Below, piece by piece: positions 25,693 through 34,783 of a stretch of 64,000 nucleotides of DNA. Positions within the stretch are counted from its first letter, which is position 1. Every line of letters starts with the position of its first letter. Location: contig CAMJML010000016.1 in NCBI GenBank assembly GCA_946407015.1, positions 18,219 to 82,218 on the forward strand, written 5' to 3'. The DNA comes from an uncultured Selenomonadales bacterium. GTDB taxonomy: Bacteria > Bacillota > Negativicutes > DSM-1736 > Dendrosporobacteraceae. The notes under the pieces are model-generated. The model was not told where the DNA came from and did no database searches. It saw only the letters and a list, made by a program, of their open reading frames with translations. Made by a program: the position numbers and the translations under genes.

Positions 25693-25759
25693 AAGCCCTG
25701 ACAAATAAAACAATCCTGTTGAAAAGCATTCAACAGGATTGTTTTATTTGTCAGGGCTT
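25693..25759. terminator. Bidirectional terminator, perfect 31-base-pair hairpin
   Basis: Arms 25693-25723 and 25729-25759 are exactly complementary over 31 bases with a five-base AAGCA loop. It lies between the convergent amidohydrolase and IclR genes; inner A-rich and T-rich parts provide U tracts in either direction. Confidence 0.9.
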
Positions 25760-25772
25760 CTCTTGGTGATGG

Positions 25773-26546
25773 TCAGCCCCGGTAGCCCAACGTGCGGGAA
25801 ATCCGCAATGTCCGGTCCAGTAGATGAGGCACGATGTTTTGTTCTATATGGGCGGCCGAAAAACGGGTGGACAGGCCGGAAATGCTGATGGCGGCAATAA
25901 CATTGCCCATATGGTCGTAGACAGGCGCTCCGACACACCGGCCTTCCAACTCGCTTTCCCGTTCATCCAGGGCATAACCCTTGGTCCGTACCAGTTGCAT
26001 TTCGCGCAAGTAGGCAGCCGGTGTGGTAATGGTATATTCGGTCCGTCGCTCCATACCCTGCTGTTCCAGCAAGGCCAGAATTTCCGCATCCCGGTGTTTG
26101 ATTAATAGCGCCTTGCCAAGGGCAGTGCAATGAACGGAATTGGTTGAACCCAGTTTGGTTACCAGCCGCAGGGCATGCGGGCTTTCAACCGTATCGACAT
26201 AGAGGACGCGGTTCTGTTCCAGGATGGCCAGGTGGACGGTTTCTTTACTTAACTCGCTCAAAAATACCAGCTGCGGGCGGGCAATGAGCTTAACCTCGAA
26301 ATCCCGTTCGGCCCAACGGCTTAAGGTCAATATCTGCAAGCCCAGCCGATATTTTCCAGTATTGTCACAGGTGACGTAATTGCGATCCTCTAAATTGCGA
26401 AGCAAGCGATAAACCGTAGGCTTAGGCAAACCGGTCAGTTCAGTAAGCTGTTTTAAGCTTAGCGGATTTTCACTGCTGCCGACAGCTTCCAGTATATTCA
26501 GTGCCCGGTGCAGGGACTGAACTTCCATGGTATCATTTGCGGCCAT
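25773..26546 (-). CDS. IclR family regulator, probable KdgR of the uronate operon
   Basis: 257-residue regulator. The N-terminal winged helix (SLKQLTELTGLPKPTVYRLL region, about 30-50) is followed by the IclR effector domain with the LYVDTVESPHALR segment. The ATG at 26546 has AGGAG 8 bases upstream. It is divergent from kduI-kduD-kdgT-kdgK-kdgA and separated from it by 293 bases that contain two TATGAAA/TTTCATA inverted repeats. IclR-type KdgR proteins use 2-keto-3-deoxygluconate as inducer, which this operon metabolises, so a KdgR role is a strong inference. Confidence 0.9.
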   Translation of the reverse strand: MAANDTMEVQSLHRALNILEAVGSSENPLSLKQLTELTGLPKPTVYRLLRNLEDRNYVTCDNTGKYRLGLQILTLSRWAERDFEVKLIARPQLVFLSELSKETVHLAILEQNRVLYVDTVESPHALRLVTKLGSTNSVHCTALGKALLIKHRDAEILALLEQQGMERRTEYTITTPAAYLREMQLVRTKGYALDERESELEGRCVGAPVYDHMGNVIAAISISGLSTRFSAAHIEQNIVPHLLDRTLRISRTLGYRG

Positions 26547-26586
26547 ACGTTTCACTCCTGATCTCTCTTGAAGTTTGAGGCTTATA

Positions 26587-26610
26587 TTTCATATGGTAAA
26601 ACTTATGAAA
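26587..26610. promoter_or_regulatory. Inverted repeat, possible IclR/KdgR site 1
   Basis: TTTCATA (26587-26593) and TATGAAA (26604-26610) separated by 10 bases, close to the IclR gene; probably autoregulatory. Confidence 0.5.
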
Positions 26611-26668
26611 GAAAAATGCAAGTTTTTAACAATTAAAAATCAGTTATATCGATTAAAAGATGCATTTT

Positions 26669-26687
26669 TATGAAATGTCGTTTCATA
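26669..26687. promoter_or_regulatory. Inverted repeat, possible IclR/KdgR site 2
   Basis: TATGAAA (26669-26675), five bases, TTTCATA (26681-26687): a perfect 7-5-7 palindrome resembling KdgR-type operators. It lies 35 bases upstream of the kduI -35 box. Confidence 0.65.
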
Positions 26688-26721
26688 TCATGAATTAAAA
26701 AGGTAAAAAATAGAAAAAACC

Positions 26722-26750
26722 TTGAGAGCTGCTTTGGGGGAATATATAAT
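26722..26750 (+). promoter_or_regulatory. Promoter of the kdu-kdg operon
   Basis: TTGAGA at 26722-26727, a 17-base spacer and TATAAT at 26745-26750, 90 bases before the kduI start. Confidence 0.75.
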
Positions 26751-26839
26751 AAAATCGAATCATGATACTAGGGTTTTACAATATGAAACAAGGAGGCTTT
26801 TTTTGTTTATCAGGAACGGGAAGAGAGGGGGACAACCAG

Positions 26840-27667
26840 ATGGAAGTCAGGCATAACGTGCACCCGGAAGATGGTAAGCATTATACAACAGAACAATTGC
26901 GCAAAAACTTTCTTATTCAAAATCTGTTTCAACCCAATCGGTGCCACATGGTGTATAGTCATGTAGACCGGATGATTACCGGCGGCGTAGTACCGGTTCA
27001 GGAGCAAGCTTTGCAGGCCGGGACCGGAATGGGAGTCGATTATTTTCTTCAGCGCCGGGAAATCGGCCTGATCAATGTGGGCCAGGCCGGCTATGTGGAT
27101 GTCGATGGAAACCGCTACTTCTTAGAGCGTACCGATGGCCTGTATATCGGACTCGGCTCCAAACAGGTGACCTTTGGCAGTGTTAACCCGGAACAGCCAG
27201 CCAAATATTATTTCAACAGCGCTCCTGCCCATGCGTCTTACCCGACCGTCAAGATTGAAAAAAGCAGGATAACAGGCAATCCTTTAGGGCAGATCGCCCA
27301 TTCCAATGACCGGACCATCTATAAATATATTCATTCCCAAGGTGTGCAAAGCTGCCAGCTCGTAATGGGGATGACCGTATTGAGCAATGGCAATATGTGG
27401 AACAGTATGCCTTGCCATACACACGACCGGCGAATGGAAGTCTATTTCTATTTTGATTTGCCGCCTGATGATCTTATTTTTCATTTCATGGGTGAACCGG
27501 CTGAAACCCGCCATCTGATCCTGCGGAATGAAGAAGCCGTGATTTCCCCAAGCTGGTCCATCCATTCCGGGGTGGGAACCCACCGGTATAGCTTTATTTG
27601 GGGGATGGCAGGTGAAAATCAGGTGTTCGACGACATGGATGGAGTTTCCATGCAGCAGCTGCGTTAG
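26840..27667 (+). CDS. kduI: 5-keto-4-deoxyuronate isomerase KduI
   Basis: 275-residue cupin-fold enzyme that converts 5-keto-4-deoxyuronate to 2,5-diketo-3-deoxygluconate. Family landmarks are the metal-site histidines in MPCHTHDRRMEVYFYF and the late SWSIHSGVGT segment. The length matches KduI (about 278). The ATG at 26840 follows GAGGGGG; the open frame from 26762 lacks a site. First gene of a five-gene uronate operon. Confidence 0.95.
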   Translation: MEVRHNVHPEDGKHYTTEQLRKNFLIQNLFQPNRCHMVYSHVDRMITGGVVPVQEQALQAGTGMGVDYFLQRREIGLINVGQAGYVDVDGNRYFLERTDGLYIGLGSKQVTFGSVNPEQPAKYYFNSAPAHASYPTVKIEKSRITGNPLGQIAHSNDRTIYKYIHSQGVQSCQLVMGMTVLSNGNMWNSMPCHTHDRRMEVYFYFDLPPDDLIFHFMGEPAETRHLILRNEEAVISPSWSIHSGVGTHRYSFIWGMAGENQVFDDMDGVSMQQLR

Positions 27668-27687
27668 CAGTTAGGAGGGTGAGAAGG

Positions 27688-28443
27688 ATGAAGTTATTCA
27701 ATTTGGAAGGAAAAGTGGCCGTTGTCACCGGAGCGGTAACCGGTCTGGGGCAGGGGATGGCCGTAGGACTGGCGCAAGCCGGAGCTGATATTGTCAGTAT
27801 CGGTATTGGCAGTCATGAAGAGACCGGACGGCAGGTTCAGGCTTTGGGGCGCAGGTTTTTAGCCCTTGAAGCCAACCTGATGGGCATCGGGTCCATTGAC
27901 ACCATGCTGGAAAAAGTGGTGGCTGCTGTCGGGAGAATCGACATTCTGGTAAATAATGCGGGCATTATTCGCCGTGCCGATGCTCTTGAATTTACAGAAG
28001 AGGACTGGGATGACGTACTAAACCTGAATCTCAAAACGGTATTTTTCTTTTCGCAGGCTGTGGCGAAGCAGTTTATCCGGCAAGGGAGCGGAGGAAAGAT
28101 TATCAATATTGCGTCCATGCTGTCGTTTCAGGGCGGCATCAGGGTTCCCTCCTATACGGCCAGTAAGAGCGGAGTCATGGGACTTACGCGGCTTATGGCC
28201 AATGAGTGGGCAAAACATTCTATTCAGGTGAATGCGATTGCCCCCGGTTACATGGATACTGCCAATACGGCGCCTATTAAGGCGGACAGTAAACGCAGTG
28301 CCGAAATCCTGGAACGTATTCCGGCCGGACGATGGGGACTGCCGGGAGATCTTGCCGGACCGGTCATCTTTTTGGCGTCAGCAGCGTCCGACTATGTCAA
28401 TGGTTATACACTTGCCGTAGATGGCGGCTGGCTGGCTCGTTAA
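27688..28443 (+). CDS. kduD: 2-deoxy-D-gluconate 3-dehydrogenase KduD
   Basis: 251-residue short-chain dehydrogenase that reduces 2,5-diketo-3-deoxygluconate to 2-keto-3-deoxygluconate. It has the nucleotide site TGAVTGLGQG (about 14-23), NNAG, and the catalytic Ser-Tyr-Lys (IASM, YTASKSG). The start is the ATG at 27688, 10 bases after AGGAGG. The gene follows kduI by 20 bases. Confidence 0.95.
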   Translation: MKLFNLEGKVAVVTGAVTGLGQGMAVGLAQAGADIVSIGIGSHEETGRQVQALGRRFLALEANLMGIGSIDTMLEKVVAAVGRIDILVNNAGIIRRADALEFTEEDWDDVLNLNLKTVFFFSQAVAKQFIRQGSGGKIINIASMLSFQGGIRVPSYTASKSGVMGLTRLMANEWAKHSIQVNAIAPGYMDTANTAPIKADSKRSAEILERIPAGRWGLPGDLAGPVIFLASAASDYVNGYTLAVDGGWLAR

Positions 28444-28551
28444 AAATCAGCCGGTTGGTCGCAATAGGACAGAATTCATGCTTAATAATCACAGAATATT
28501 CCGTTATCAGTCAAAACTCTTAGGCAGATAAAATTGGAGGAATGTGGTCTT

Positions 28552-29532
28552 ATGAAGATTAAGCAGGCAATTGATAAAATTCCCGGCGGATTGATGCTTG
28601 TGCCGCTGTTTTTGGGTGCATTATGTCATACTTTTTCACCAGGGGCAGGGAAATATTTTGGTTCTTTTAGCAATGGTTTAATTACCGGGACTGTGCCTAT
28701 TTTAGCCGTTTGGTTTTTCTGTATGGGAACAGGAATTGATATTCGTGCTACCGGGACCGTGCTGAGAAAATCCGGTACGCTGGTGGTTACCAAAATTGCG
28801 GTTGCCTGGCTGGTGGCCTTAATCGCAGTCCGGATTTTACCCAGCAGCGGGGTGGAAACAGGCTTTTTTGCCGGACTTTCCGTTCTGGCCTTGATTGCTG
28901 CCATGGATATGACCAATGGCGGCTTATATGCATCCATTATGCAGCAATATGGTACGAAAGAAGAAGCAGGGGCCTTTGTGCTGATGTCGATCGAATCGGG
29001 ACCGCTCATGACCATGTTAATTTTAGGCGGCTCGGGGATTGCCACATTTGAACCACGTTTATTTGCCGGGGCCGTGCTGCCGTTTGTCATTGGCTTTATT
29101 TTAGGCAATCTCGACCATGATTTGCGCGAGTTTTTCAGCAGAGCCACGCAAACCATGATTCCCTTTTTTGCGTTTGCTCTCGGCAATACGATTGATCTGG
29201 CCGTTATCACCAAAACCGGCTTGCTGGGGATCCTATTAGGGATTGCGGTCATTATCGTAACCGGCATTCCCTTGATGCTGGCGGATAAGTTTATTGGCGG
29301 CGGAAATGGCACAGCCGGTCTGGCAGCCTCCAGTACAGCCGGGGCCGCGGTTACCAATCCCCTGATTATTGCCGAAATGAACCCCGACTTCAAGCCGGTT
29401 GCCCAAGCGGCTACCACACTGGTAGCCACCTCAGTCATTGTTACGTCGCTGCTGGTGCCGGTTTTGACGGCTTGGTGGGCTAAGTATACGAAAAACAAAA
29501 CGGAATGGCCACCCGCTAAAATCACCCTTTAG
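28552..29532 (+). CDS. kdgT: 2-keto-3-deoxygluconate permease KdgT
   Basis: 326-residue inner-membrane protein with about ten helices and the KdgT opening [13 protein letters not shown]. It imports 2-keto-3-deoxygluconate with protons. The ATG at 28552 follows TTGGAGG by 11 bases. It sits between kduD and kdgK, so the operon can use both internally produced and externally taken-up substrate. A 108-base gap precedes it without a clear terminator. Confidence 0.95.
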   Translation: MKIKQAIDKIPGGLMLVPLFLGALCHTFSPGAGKYFGSFSNGLITGTVPILAVWFFCMGTGIDIRATGTVLRKSGTLVVTKIAVAWLVALIAVRILPSSGVETGFFAGLSVLALIAAMDMTNGGLYASIMQQYGTKEEAGAFVLMSIESGPLMTMLILGGSGIATFEPRLFAGAVLPFVIGFILGNLDHDLREFFSRATQTMIPFFAFALGNTIDLAVITKTGLLGILLGIAVIIVTGIPLMLADKFIGGGNGTAGLAASSTAGAAVTNPLIIAEMNPDFKPVAQAATTLVATSVIVTSLLVPVLTAWWAKYTKNKTEWPPAKITL

Positions 29533-29654
29533 AGTACTGGAAATTATTTCCCGGAAATATCCGGACAGAACTTACTGGTAGCGTATTCAACAAACTAGCG
29601 GCCTTATGGCCATTAAGATTTTTTACATAAAACTTGTAGGCTGGGAGGATGAAT

Positions 29655-30599
29655 ATGGGAAATATTCTGACGGTAGGCGAGCCTATGGCGCTTTTTATCG
29701 CTGAGCAGGAAGGAGCGTTAGAGCAGGCGGAAAAATTTATCCGGCTGGTGGCGGGTGCAGAAGTGAACTTTGCCATCGGGATGGCCCGCTTGGGGCATCC
29801 CGTAACCTATCTGACACAACTTGGCGATGATCCGTTTGGCCGGCAGATTGGGCAATTTTTAGCTGAAAACGGCATCAATACCCATGCCATCCGGTATTGT
29901 CCGGATTACTTTACCGGGATGCAATTTAAGCAGAAAGTGCGCTGTGGTGATCCGGAAGTTTATTCGGTACGGAAAAATTCTGCAGCCGCTCATATGACAC
30001 CTGCAATGTTGAAGCAGATAACCTGGCAGGGCATCCGGCATGTTCACGTAACAGGGATTCCGCCGGCTTTGTCTTTGGACTGCCGGGCTATGATCTATGA
30101 ACTGATGGCACTAGCCCGGCAGCATGGTGTGCCGATTTCCTATGACCCCAACCTGAGACCCCAATTATGGAACAGTCAGGAAGAAATGATCCGGGTGGTG
30201 AATGATCTGGCTAGTCACGCTGATCTGGTTCTGCCTGGGATCAGTGAAGGCCGTTTATTAACCGGAAGAGACGAACTACAGGGTATTGCGGACTTTTATC
30301 ATGCCCATGGGGTTAAGACTGTCATCATTAAGCTGGGCGCAAACGGAGCGTATACCAGTAATGGGGAAGAACACTTTTTCACCGCAGGCTTTCACGTCAA
30401 GGAAGTTGTGGATACAGTCGGAGCCGGTGACGGGTTTGCCGTTGGTGTTGCCAGCGCTTTGCTGGAAGGGCTGACACTGCCGATGGCCGTCCGGCGCGGT
30501 AATGCAATTGGCGCCTTAGCCATCATGACACCCGGGGATAATGACGGTTTACCGGACCGGGCCGGGCTGGAAAGCTTTATCACCCGGCAGAGCCGGTAA
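29655..30599 (+). CDS. kdgK: 2-keto-3-deoxygluconate kinase KdgK
   Basis: 314-residue PfkB-family sugar kinase making 2-keto-3-deoxy-6-phosphogluconate. It shows the N-terminal VGEPMALF and the C-terminal anion-hole/catalytic motif DTVGAGDGFAVG (near 255). The ATG at 29655 is 6 bases after GGAGG; the ATG at 29649 touches that site and is less likely. The 120 bases upstream contain no gene. Confidence 0.95.
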   Translation: MGNILTVGEPMALFIAEQEGALEQAEKFIRLVAGAEVNFAIGMARLGHPVTYLTQLGDDPFGRQIGQFLAENGINTHAIRYCPDYFTGMQFKQKVRCGDPEVYSVRKNSAAAHMTPAMLKQITWQGIRHVHVTGIPPALSLDCRAMIYELMALARQHGVPISYDPNLRPQLWNSQEEMIRVVNDLASHADLVLPGISEGRLLTGRDELQGIADFYHAHGVKTVIIKLGANGAYTSNGEEHFFTAGFHVKEVVDTVGAGDGFAVGVASALLEGLTLPMAVRRGNAIGALAIMTPGDNDGLPDRAGLESFITRQSR

Positions 30600-30611
30600 A
30601 GGGAGCGGATT

Positions 30612-31271
30612 ATGAATAAGGAAACAGTACTGCAAAGAATTTGTTCCGATAGCTTGGTGGCTGTGATCCGGGCATCCGGCTATGCAGAGGCCGGTCAACT
30701 GGTAAGTGCCTGTGTTGAGGGTGGCATTAAACTGATTGAGATTACGTTTACCGTTCCCGGTGCACACCGGCTGCTTGCTTCATTAAGCGAGACCTATGAG
30801 CAAACGGATGTCATGATCGGGGCCGGAACGGTACTGGATGAAGCTACTGCCCGCTTGGCCCTGTTGCATGGCGCCCGGTTTATTGTTTCGCCTTGCTTGA
30901 ATGTGGAGGTCGTCACCTTGTGCAATCGCTATGGTATTTTGGCTCTGCCGGGCATTATGACGGTCCGTGAGGCTGTGCTGGCCTTGGAAGCCGGGGCGGA
31001 TTTGCTCAAAGTATTTCCGGGCGAACTGCTGGGACCGAAGTTTGTTCAGGCTCTGAAAGGTCCGTTGCCTCAACTCCGGCTTATGCCCACAGGGGGAGTC
31101 GATCTTCCTAATATCCGGGACTGGTTTCAGGCTGGCAGTGTGGCTGTAGGCGTCGGCGGAAATCTGACATGCGGCATAGCCGGCGATTATTCGCTTATTG
31201 CTGCCCGGGCACAGCAATTTGTGCAGGCAGTCGGTCAAGCTAAAAGCGAAGCTGGAATTATTGGATCATAA
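30612..31271 (+). CDS. kdgA: KDPG/KHG aldolase KdgA
   Basis: 219-residue class I aldolase that splits 2-keto-3-deoxy-6-phosphogluconate into pyruvate and glyceraldehyde-3-phosphate. The Schiff-base lysine lies in ADLLKVFPGE (near 133) and the catalytic Glu in LIEITFTVPGA. GGGAG precedes the ATG. Last gene of the operon; a strong terminator begins at its stop codon. Confidence 0.95.
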   Translation: MNKETVLQRICSDSLVAVIRASGYAEAGQLVSACVEGGIKLIEITFTVPGAHRLLASLSETYEQTDVMIGAGTVLDEATARLALLHGARFIVSPCLNVEVVTLCNRYGILALPGIMTVREAVLALEAGADLLKVFPGELLGPKFVQALKGPLPQLRLMPTGGVDLPNIRDWFQAGSVAVGVGGNLTCGIAGDYSLIAARAQQFVQAVGQAKSEAGIIGS

Positions 31272-31313
31272 AAAAAGGTGCTCGCTTACTTTGGTAAGCG
31301 AGCACCTTTTTAT
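31271..31313. terminator. Bidirectional terminator between kdgA and the metal ATPase operon
   Basis: AAAAAGGTGCTCGCTTAC and GTAAGCGAGCACCTTTTT with a four-base loop; T runs on both strands. Confidence 0.9.
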
Positions 31314-31326
31314 GGTTTGCAGTAGT

Positions 31327-31545
31327 TTATTCTTTTACAACACTTTGCTGTCTTTCAGCAATCAAATCTTCCAGACGTTCCTTTTGACGCATCAGCTCGT
31401 CCAACGGGGGTTCGCCTACTCCAGGAGCAACTGGCATTGCTGGCGCGATCGCGCGTGCAGACTGCTCGGACATCATTTTGTAACCAAAAGCGCCGGCAAT
31501 TGTTCCAACAATTAAGCCAATCCAGAAATCAGTTCTTGTAAACAT
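31327..31545 (-). CDS. Small membrane protein of the P-type ATPase operon
   Basis: 72 residues: one N-terminal membrane helix (about 8-25, FWIGLIVGTIAGAFGY) and a proline-rich then acidic helical tail (LDELMRQKERLEDLIAERQ). The layout is similar to YtxH-like small proteins but I cannot assign a family. The ATG at 31545 has AGGAGG 8 bases upstream. It is the last gene of the operon, 47 bases after the ATPase, so it may be an accessory or stabilising subunit. Confidence 0.75.
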   Translation of the reverse strand: MFTRTDFWIGLIVGTIAGAFGYKMMSEQSARAIAPAMPVAPGVGEPPLDELMRQKERLEDLIAERQQSVVKE

Positions 31546-31592
31546 GTAGCTCACCTCCTTTCAACGTTCTCTTAACCCTATTATAGCAAACT

Positions 31593-33707
31593 TTACCAAA
31601 CTTTCTTATAAAACATCAAAATACGCGCACTGTTTAAAACAACTCCAATGGTAGCGGCGTTGTGAATCAGCGCGGAAATCATCGGATTGGTTCTCCCGAC
31701 AGCGCCGAGCAGCATAGCGGCTGTATTCACAGCAATGGTTGCTGCAAAATTCTGCCGAACAATTTTCATGGTCTGCTTGCCCAGAGTCACCACTTCAGAC
31801 AAAACCAGCGGATCTTCCGAGTTAATGGTGATGGCTGCTGATTCGACGGCAATATCGGTGCGACGGCCACCCATGGCCACGCCGACATCGGCAAAGGCTA
31901 AGGCCGGTGCATCATTGACGCCGTCGCCAATCATTAAAACCTGGGAACGGCGCTGCAGCTTGGTAACCAGGGTCGCTTTATCCTCAGGCATGACTTCGGC
32001 ATGAAAGGCGTCAATATCCAGGGCCGCCGCCACATGCTTGGCCACTTGCTCGGTATCACCGGTAATCATGACGACTTCGTCAATCCCCTGCCGGCGTAAC
32101 TGATTAATGGTTTTTTTCCAAGTGGGCCGAATAGGATCACTGACCACCAATACGCCCAGTAATTCGCCATTACGGGCGATGTACACCAGGTTATAACCAT
32201 GTTCGGCACCGGGTTCAGCTCCAAAACCGGCGCCTTGTACCTCGTTTTCCTGCATGAACCGCCAGCTTCCGACCAAAATAGAGCCACCGCAGATGTCTTC
32301 AAAATCCGGAACTACGGCGCGAATGCCCCGGGCAATGATGGTTTCGGTGTCGGTATGAGGGGGGATTGTCCACCCTTGGCTTTCAACATGTTCTAAAATC
32401 GCGCACGCGAGTGGGTGGGCAGAATGATATTCGGCTGAGGCGGCCAGCAGTAAAAGTTCGCGTTCTTCAATACCAGGAGCCGTTTTAATGGATACGACTT
32501 GCGGTTTACCAACCGTAATCGTTCCCGTTTTATCCAAGGCCACCGTATCAATACCGGCAAGTGCCTCGATGTAGTTGCCGCCTTTAACTAAAACGCCACG
32601 GCTGGCGGCCCTGCCAATTGCGGCCGATATGGCAGTTGCGGTGGACAGTTTGAGGCCGCAGGAAAAATCGATAAACAGCATATTTAAAACGCGCTGCCAA
32701 TCCTTGGTGGCTCCATAGACCAGCCCGGCAGCGATAAAGGAAATCGGGACCAGCATATTGGACATCCGGTCGGCGAAGTTTTGTACCGGAGCGCGGCGTA
32801 TTTGGGCTTCTTCCACCATGTGAACAATGCGTGCTACGGCCGTATCATCGCCAAGTTTTTCGACAAGAATTTCAAGAAAGCCGTTTTGGACAACGGTTCC
32901 GGCATACACGTGATCACCGGGTGCTTTTTCCACCGGAATATATTCACCGGTGATGGAGGACTGATCCACAGCGGCTGCTCCTGAAAGCACCTTGCCATCA
33001 ACACAGATTTTTTCGCCCAGATGGACACCAATCCGGTCACCGATGGTCAGACTGTTCACCGCAACCCGGATTTCATGGCCATCGTCTTCGATTTTCCATA
33101 CATATTGCTGATCCAGGCGGAGCAGATGGGAAATATGCTTGCGGGCCCGTTCTGCGGTATAGGTCGTCAGGGTTTCAGCAAAGTTGGATAAGGTTAACAG
33201 GGTTAAGCTGGATTCCGGCTTACCGCTTAAAATTGAAGCCAGGACAGCGGTGGTTGTCAGGGTATCGGCGTTGGGCTGGCGGTCGACAAAGATGCTGCGC
33301 ACACCACTGGCAATAAAGTTACGGGCCACCAGCAGCACAAAAGCGCTGCGGGCTAAAAACAACGTATTGAAGAGTCCGGGGGATGCCACCCTGAGAATTT
33401 GCAGGCCAACCAATCCGGCTCCGGCCATGATGGTGGCCCGGCGATGCTCGACCAGGGATAAATGTTGCTCTTCGGCAGGCTGATGGCAGGAAGGAGCCGG
33501 TCTTTTTGGTGCGCAACCCAGCTGATGAATCAGGGCGGTTACTTTATAGACAGGTAAGTCGCCGGTATAATAAACAGACAGTTTGCCGTTGTCGCCCGCA
33601 TAGGCACTCATTACGGCCGGAATCGTTCTGATACTGGCTTCCAGCAGGCATTTTTTACGATTTGACAAAGAGGCGTGGATCGGAAATGCAAAATAACGGT
33701 GTGACAT
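31593..33707 (-). CDS. P1B-type metal-translocating ATPase with SCG transmembrane motif
   Basis: 704-residue pump. Motifs: phosphorylation site DKTGT, actuator ITGEYIP, the P1B hallmark SAHPL, and hinge GDGVNDAPAL. The N-terminal 70 residues look like an HMA fold without the CxxC metal site. The membrane metal site, normally CPC, SPC or CPx in helix 6, here reads DFSCGLKLSTATA, so proline is missing and the specificity cannot be assigned. The start at 33707 overlaps the upstream stop codon (TGATG), with AAAGGA 8 bases before. It is translationally coupled to two HMA-like proteins and preceded by a Fur-box-like site. Confidence 0.9.
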   Translation of the reverse strand: MSHRYFAFPIHASLSNRKKCLLEASIRTIPAVMSAYAGDNGKLSVYYTGDLPVYKVTALIHQLGCAPKRPAPSCHQPAEEQHLSLVEHRRATIMAGAGLVGLQILRVASPGLFNTLFLARSAFVLLVARNFIASGVRSIFVDRQPNADTLTTTAVLASILSGKPESSLTLLTLSNFAETLTTYTAERARKHISHLLRLDQQYVWKIEDDGHEIRVAVNSLTIGDRIGVHLGEKICVDGKVLSGAAAVDQSSITGEYIPVEKAPGDHVYAGTVVQNGFLEILVEKLGDDTAVARIVHMVEEAQIRRAPVQNFADRMSNMLVPISFIAAGLVYGATKDWQRVLNMLFIDFSCGLKLSTATAISAAIGRAASRGVLVKGGNYIEALAGIDTVALDKTGTITVGKPQVVSIKTAPGIEERELLLLAASAEYHSAHPLACAILEHVESQGWTIPPHTDTETIIARGIRAVVPDFEDICGGSILVGSWRFMQENEVQGAGFGAEPGAEHGYNLVYIARNGELLGVLVVSDPIRPTWKKTINQLRRQGIDEVVMITGDTEQVAKHVAAALDIDAFHAEVMPEDKATLVTKLQRRSQVLMIGDGVNDAPALAFADVGVAMGGRRTDIAVESAAITINSEDPLVLSEVVTLGKQTMKIVRQNFAATIAVNTAAMLLGAVGRTNPMISALIHNAATIGVVLNSARILMFYKKVW

Positions 33708-34231
33708 CAGCTTCGTCCTTTCAGCAGCGAATAAGCCCACCAAATCATTTGCGGTCCGGTTGGCCGGTGCCCCATTGTCCACATTTTTGATCCTCCCCAG
33801 AAGATGAAGGATAAGGCCAGCAGGGTGCGCAAGTCCAGGTTGCGATTGGTTGTAGCGAAAATTTCCTGGTTCATCCGGCGAAAACAACGGCGGATATCAG
33901 CACCGAGCTTGCCATAGCGGGCATGGGCGGGCGGTATTTTAATCACTTGTTCCAGATATTGAATTAAAGCATCAATATAATAATCGGTGCAGGTATATTC
34001 AAGCAATAATGTACCCGTTTCCGGAGTAAAACGGATTTTGGTCAAACCAGGCAGTTTAGGCAACTGGTTTTCCAGACGCAGGGCTAATTCGGCATCCTGC
34101 AGCAACGCATCATGCTGATAGCGGCGCCTGCCGGGCACAGCGTGAATGAGCTGAAAGCCTTTATCACGGAATAAGCCATGAAGCTGACGGCCGGCAGAAA
34201 CACCTAAGGCTAAACCGGTAAAATAATTCAT
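33707..34231 (-). CDS. HMA-like accessory protein B of the ATPase operon
   Basis: About 174 residues. The N-terminal half resembles a degenerate heavy-metal-associated fold (strand-helix pattern IHAVPGRRRYQ, LTKIRFTPETGTLLLEY) without cysteines. The C-terminus carries a hydrophobic segment (TLLALSFIFWGGSKMW). An ATG at 34231 and a GTG at 34240 that overlaps the upstream stop are both possible starts. It is paralogous in general build to the next protein. Role: probably an assembly or regulatory partner of the pump. Confidence 0.7.
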   Translation of the reverse strand: MNYFTGLALGVSAGRQLHGLFRDKGFQLIHAVPGRRRYQHDALLQDAELALRLENQLPKLPGLTKIRFTPETGTLLLEYTCTDYYIDALIQYLEQVIKIPPAHARYGKLGADIRRCFRRMNQEIFATTNRNLDLRTLLALSFIFWGGSKMWTMGHRPTGPQMIWWAYSLLKGRS

Positions 34232-34236
34232 TGCAA

Positions 34237-34725
34237 TCACCGTCCATATCGTTTTGCTACCAGTTGTTCTAATTCCTGGAGCAGCGGAGTGTTGGCCACA
34301 TCGGCCGGCCAGTATTGAATGAGGACCGAGCCTGTTGCCGCATTGACGCTAAACTGCTTGATCTCGGGGATAGCGGACAAATAGCTGGTCAAATCACTGG
34401 CAGCCGCAGTATTGTTGACAAGCTGCTGTGAAAAGAGCCGCACGCGACCCGGAATGTAATGAAGAACCTCAACATGCTGCATTAAGTAAGCTTTTTTTGC
34501 CGGTAGGGTAAGTGTTTTAAGTTGTGACAGGAAGTTCATGTGCTGCCGCTCCTTTTGCAGATAATAACTTGCTTGTTTTCGATGCTGCCAGGTGTGAATG
34601 AGTGCCAGAACACTAAAACAGACTCCCAGCCAGATGTGATATCGTTTGTTAAAAGGCAAGGACAATAAGCTGCTTAATAAAGATAGTGCCAATCCCAGAT
34701 CAATACGGCCATTGCTATAGGTCAT
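34237..34725 (-). CDS. HMA-like accessory protein A of the ATPase operon
   Basis: 162 residues: two N-terminal membrane helices (about 8-45), then an HMA-like domain (VEVLHYIPGRVRLF, EIKQFSVNAATGSVLIQYWP) lacking the CxxC pair. First gene of the operon; AGGAGG precedes the ATG. The motif IPGRVRLF parallels VPGRRRYQ in the neighbour, suggesting that the two arose by duplication. Confidence 0.75.
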   Translation of the reverse strand: MTYSNGRIDLGLALSLLSSLLSLPFNKRYHIWLGVCFSVLALIHTWQHRKQASYYLQKERQHMNFLSQLKTLTLPAKKAYLMQHVEVLHYIPGRVRLFSQQLVNNTAAASDLTSYLSAIPEIKQFSVNAATGSVLIQYWPADVANTPLLQELEQLVAKRYGR

Positions 34726-34748
34726 TTCACTGCCCCTCCTTAATATTT

Positions 34749-34767
34749 GATAGGGATATTCATTATC
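34749..34767. promoter_or_regulatory. Fur-box-like site before the metal ATPase operon
   Basis: The 19 bases at 34749-34767 match 16 of 19 positions of the classical Fur box (GATAATGATAATCATTATC); the differences are two positions in the left arm and one near the centre. It lies just downstream of the predicted transcription start of the operon. Confidence 0.6.
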
Positions 34768-34783
34768 AGTAATATTTTAGAAA

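Noticed and set aside
28626..29525. 299-codon open frame antisense to kdgT
   Set aside because: It mirrors the membrane-protein codon pattern of kdgT, gives a Ser/Thr/Pro-rich product with no family and lies entirely inside a well-identified gene.
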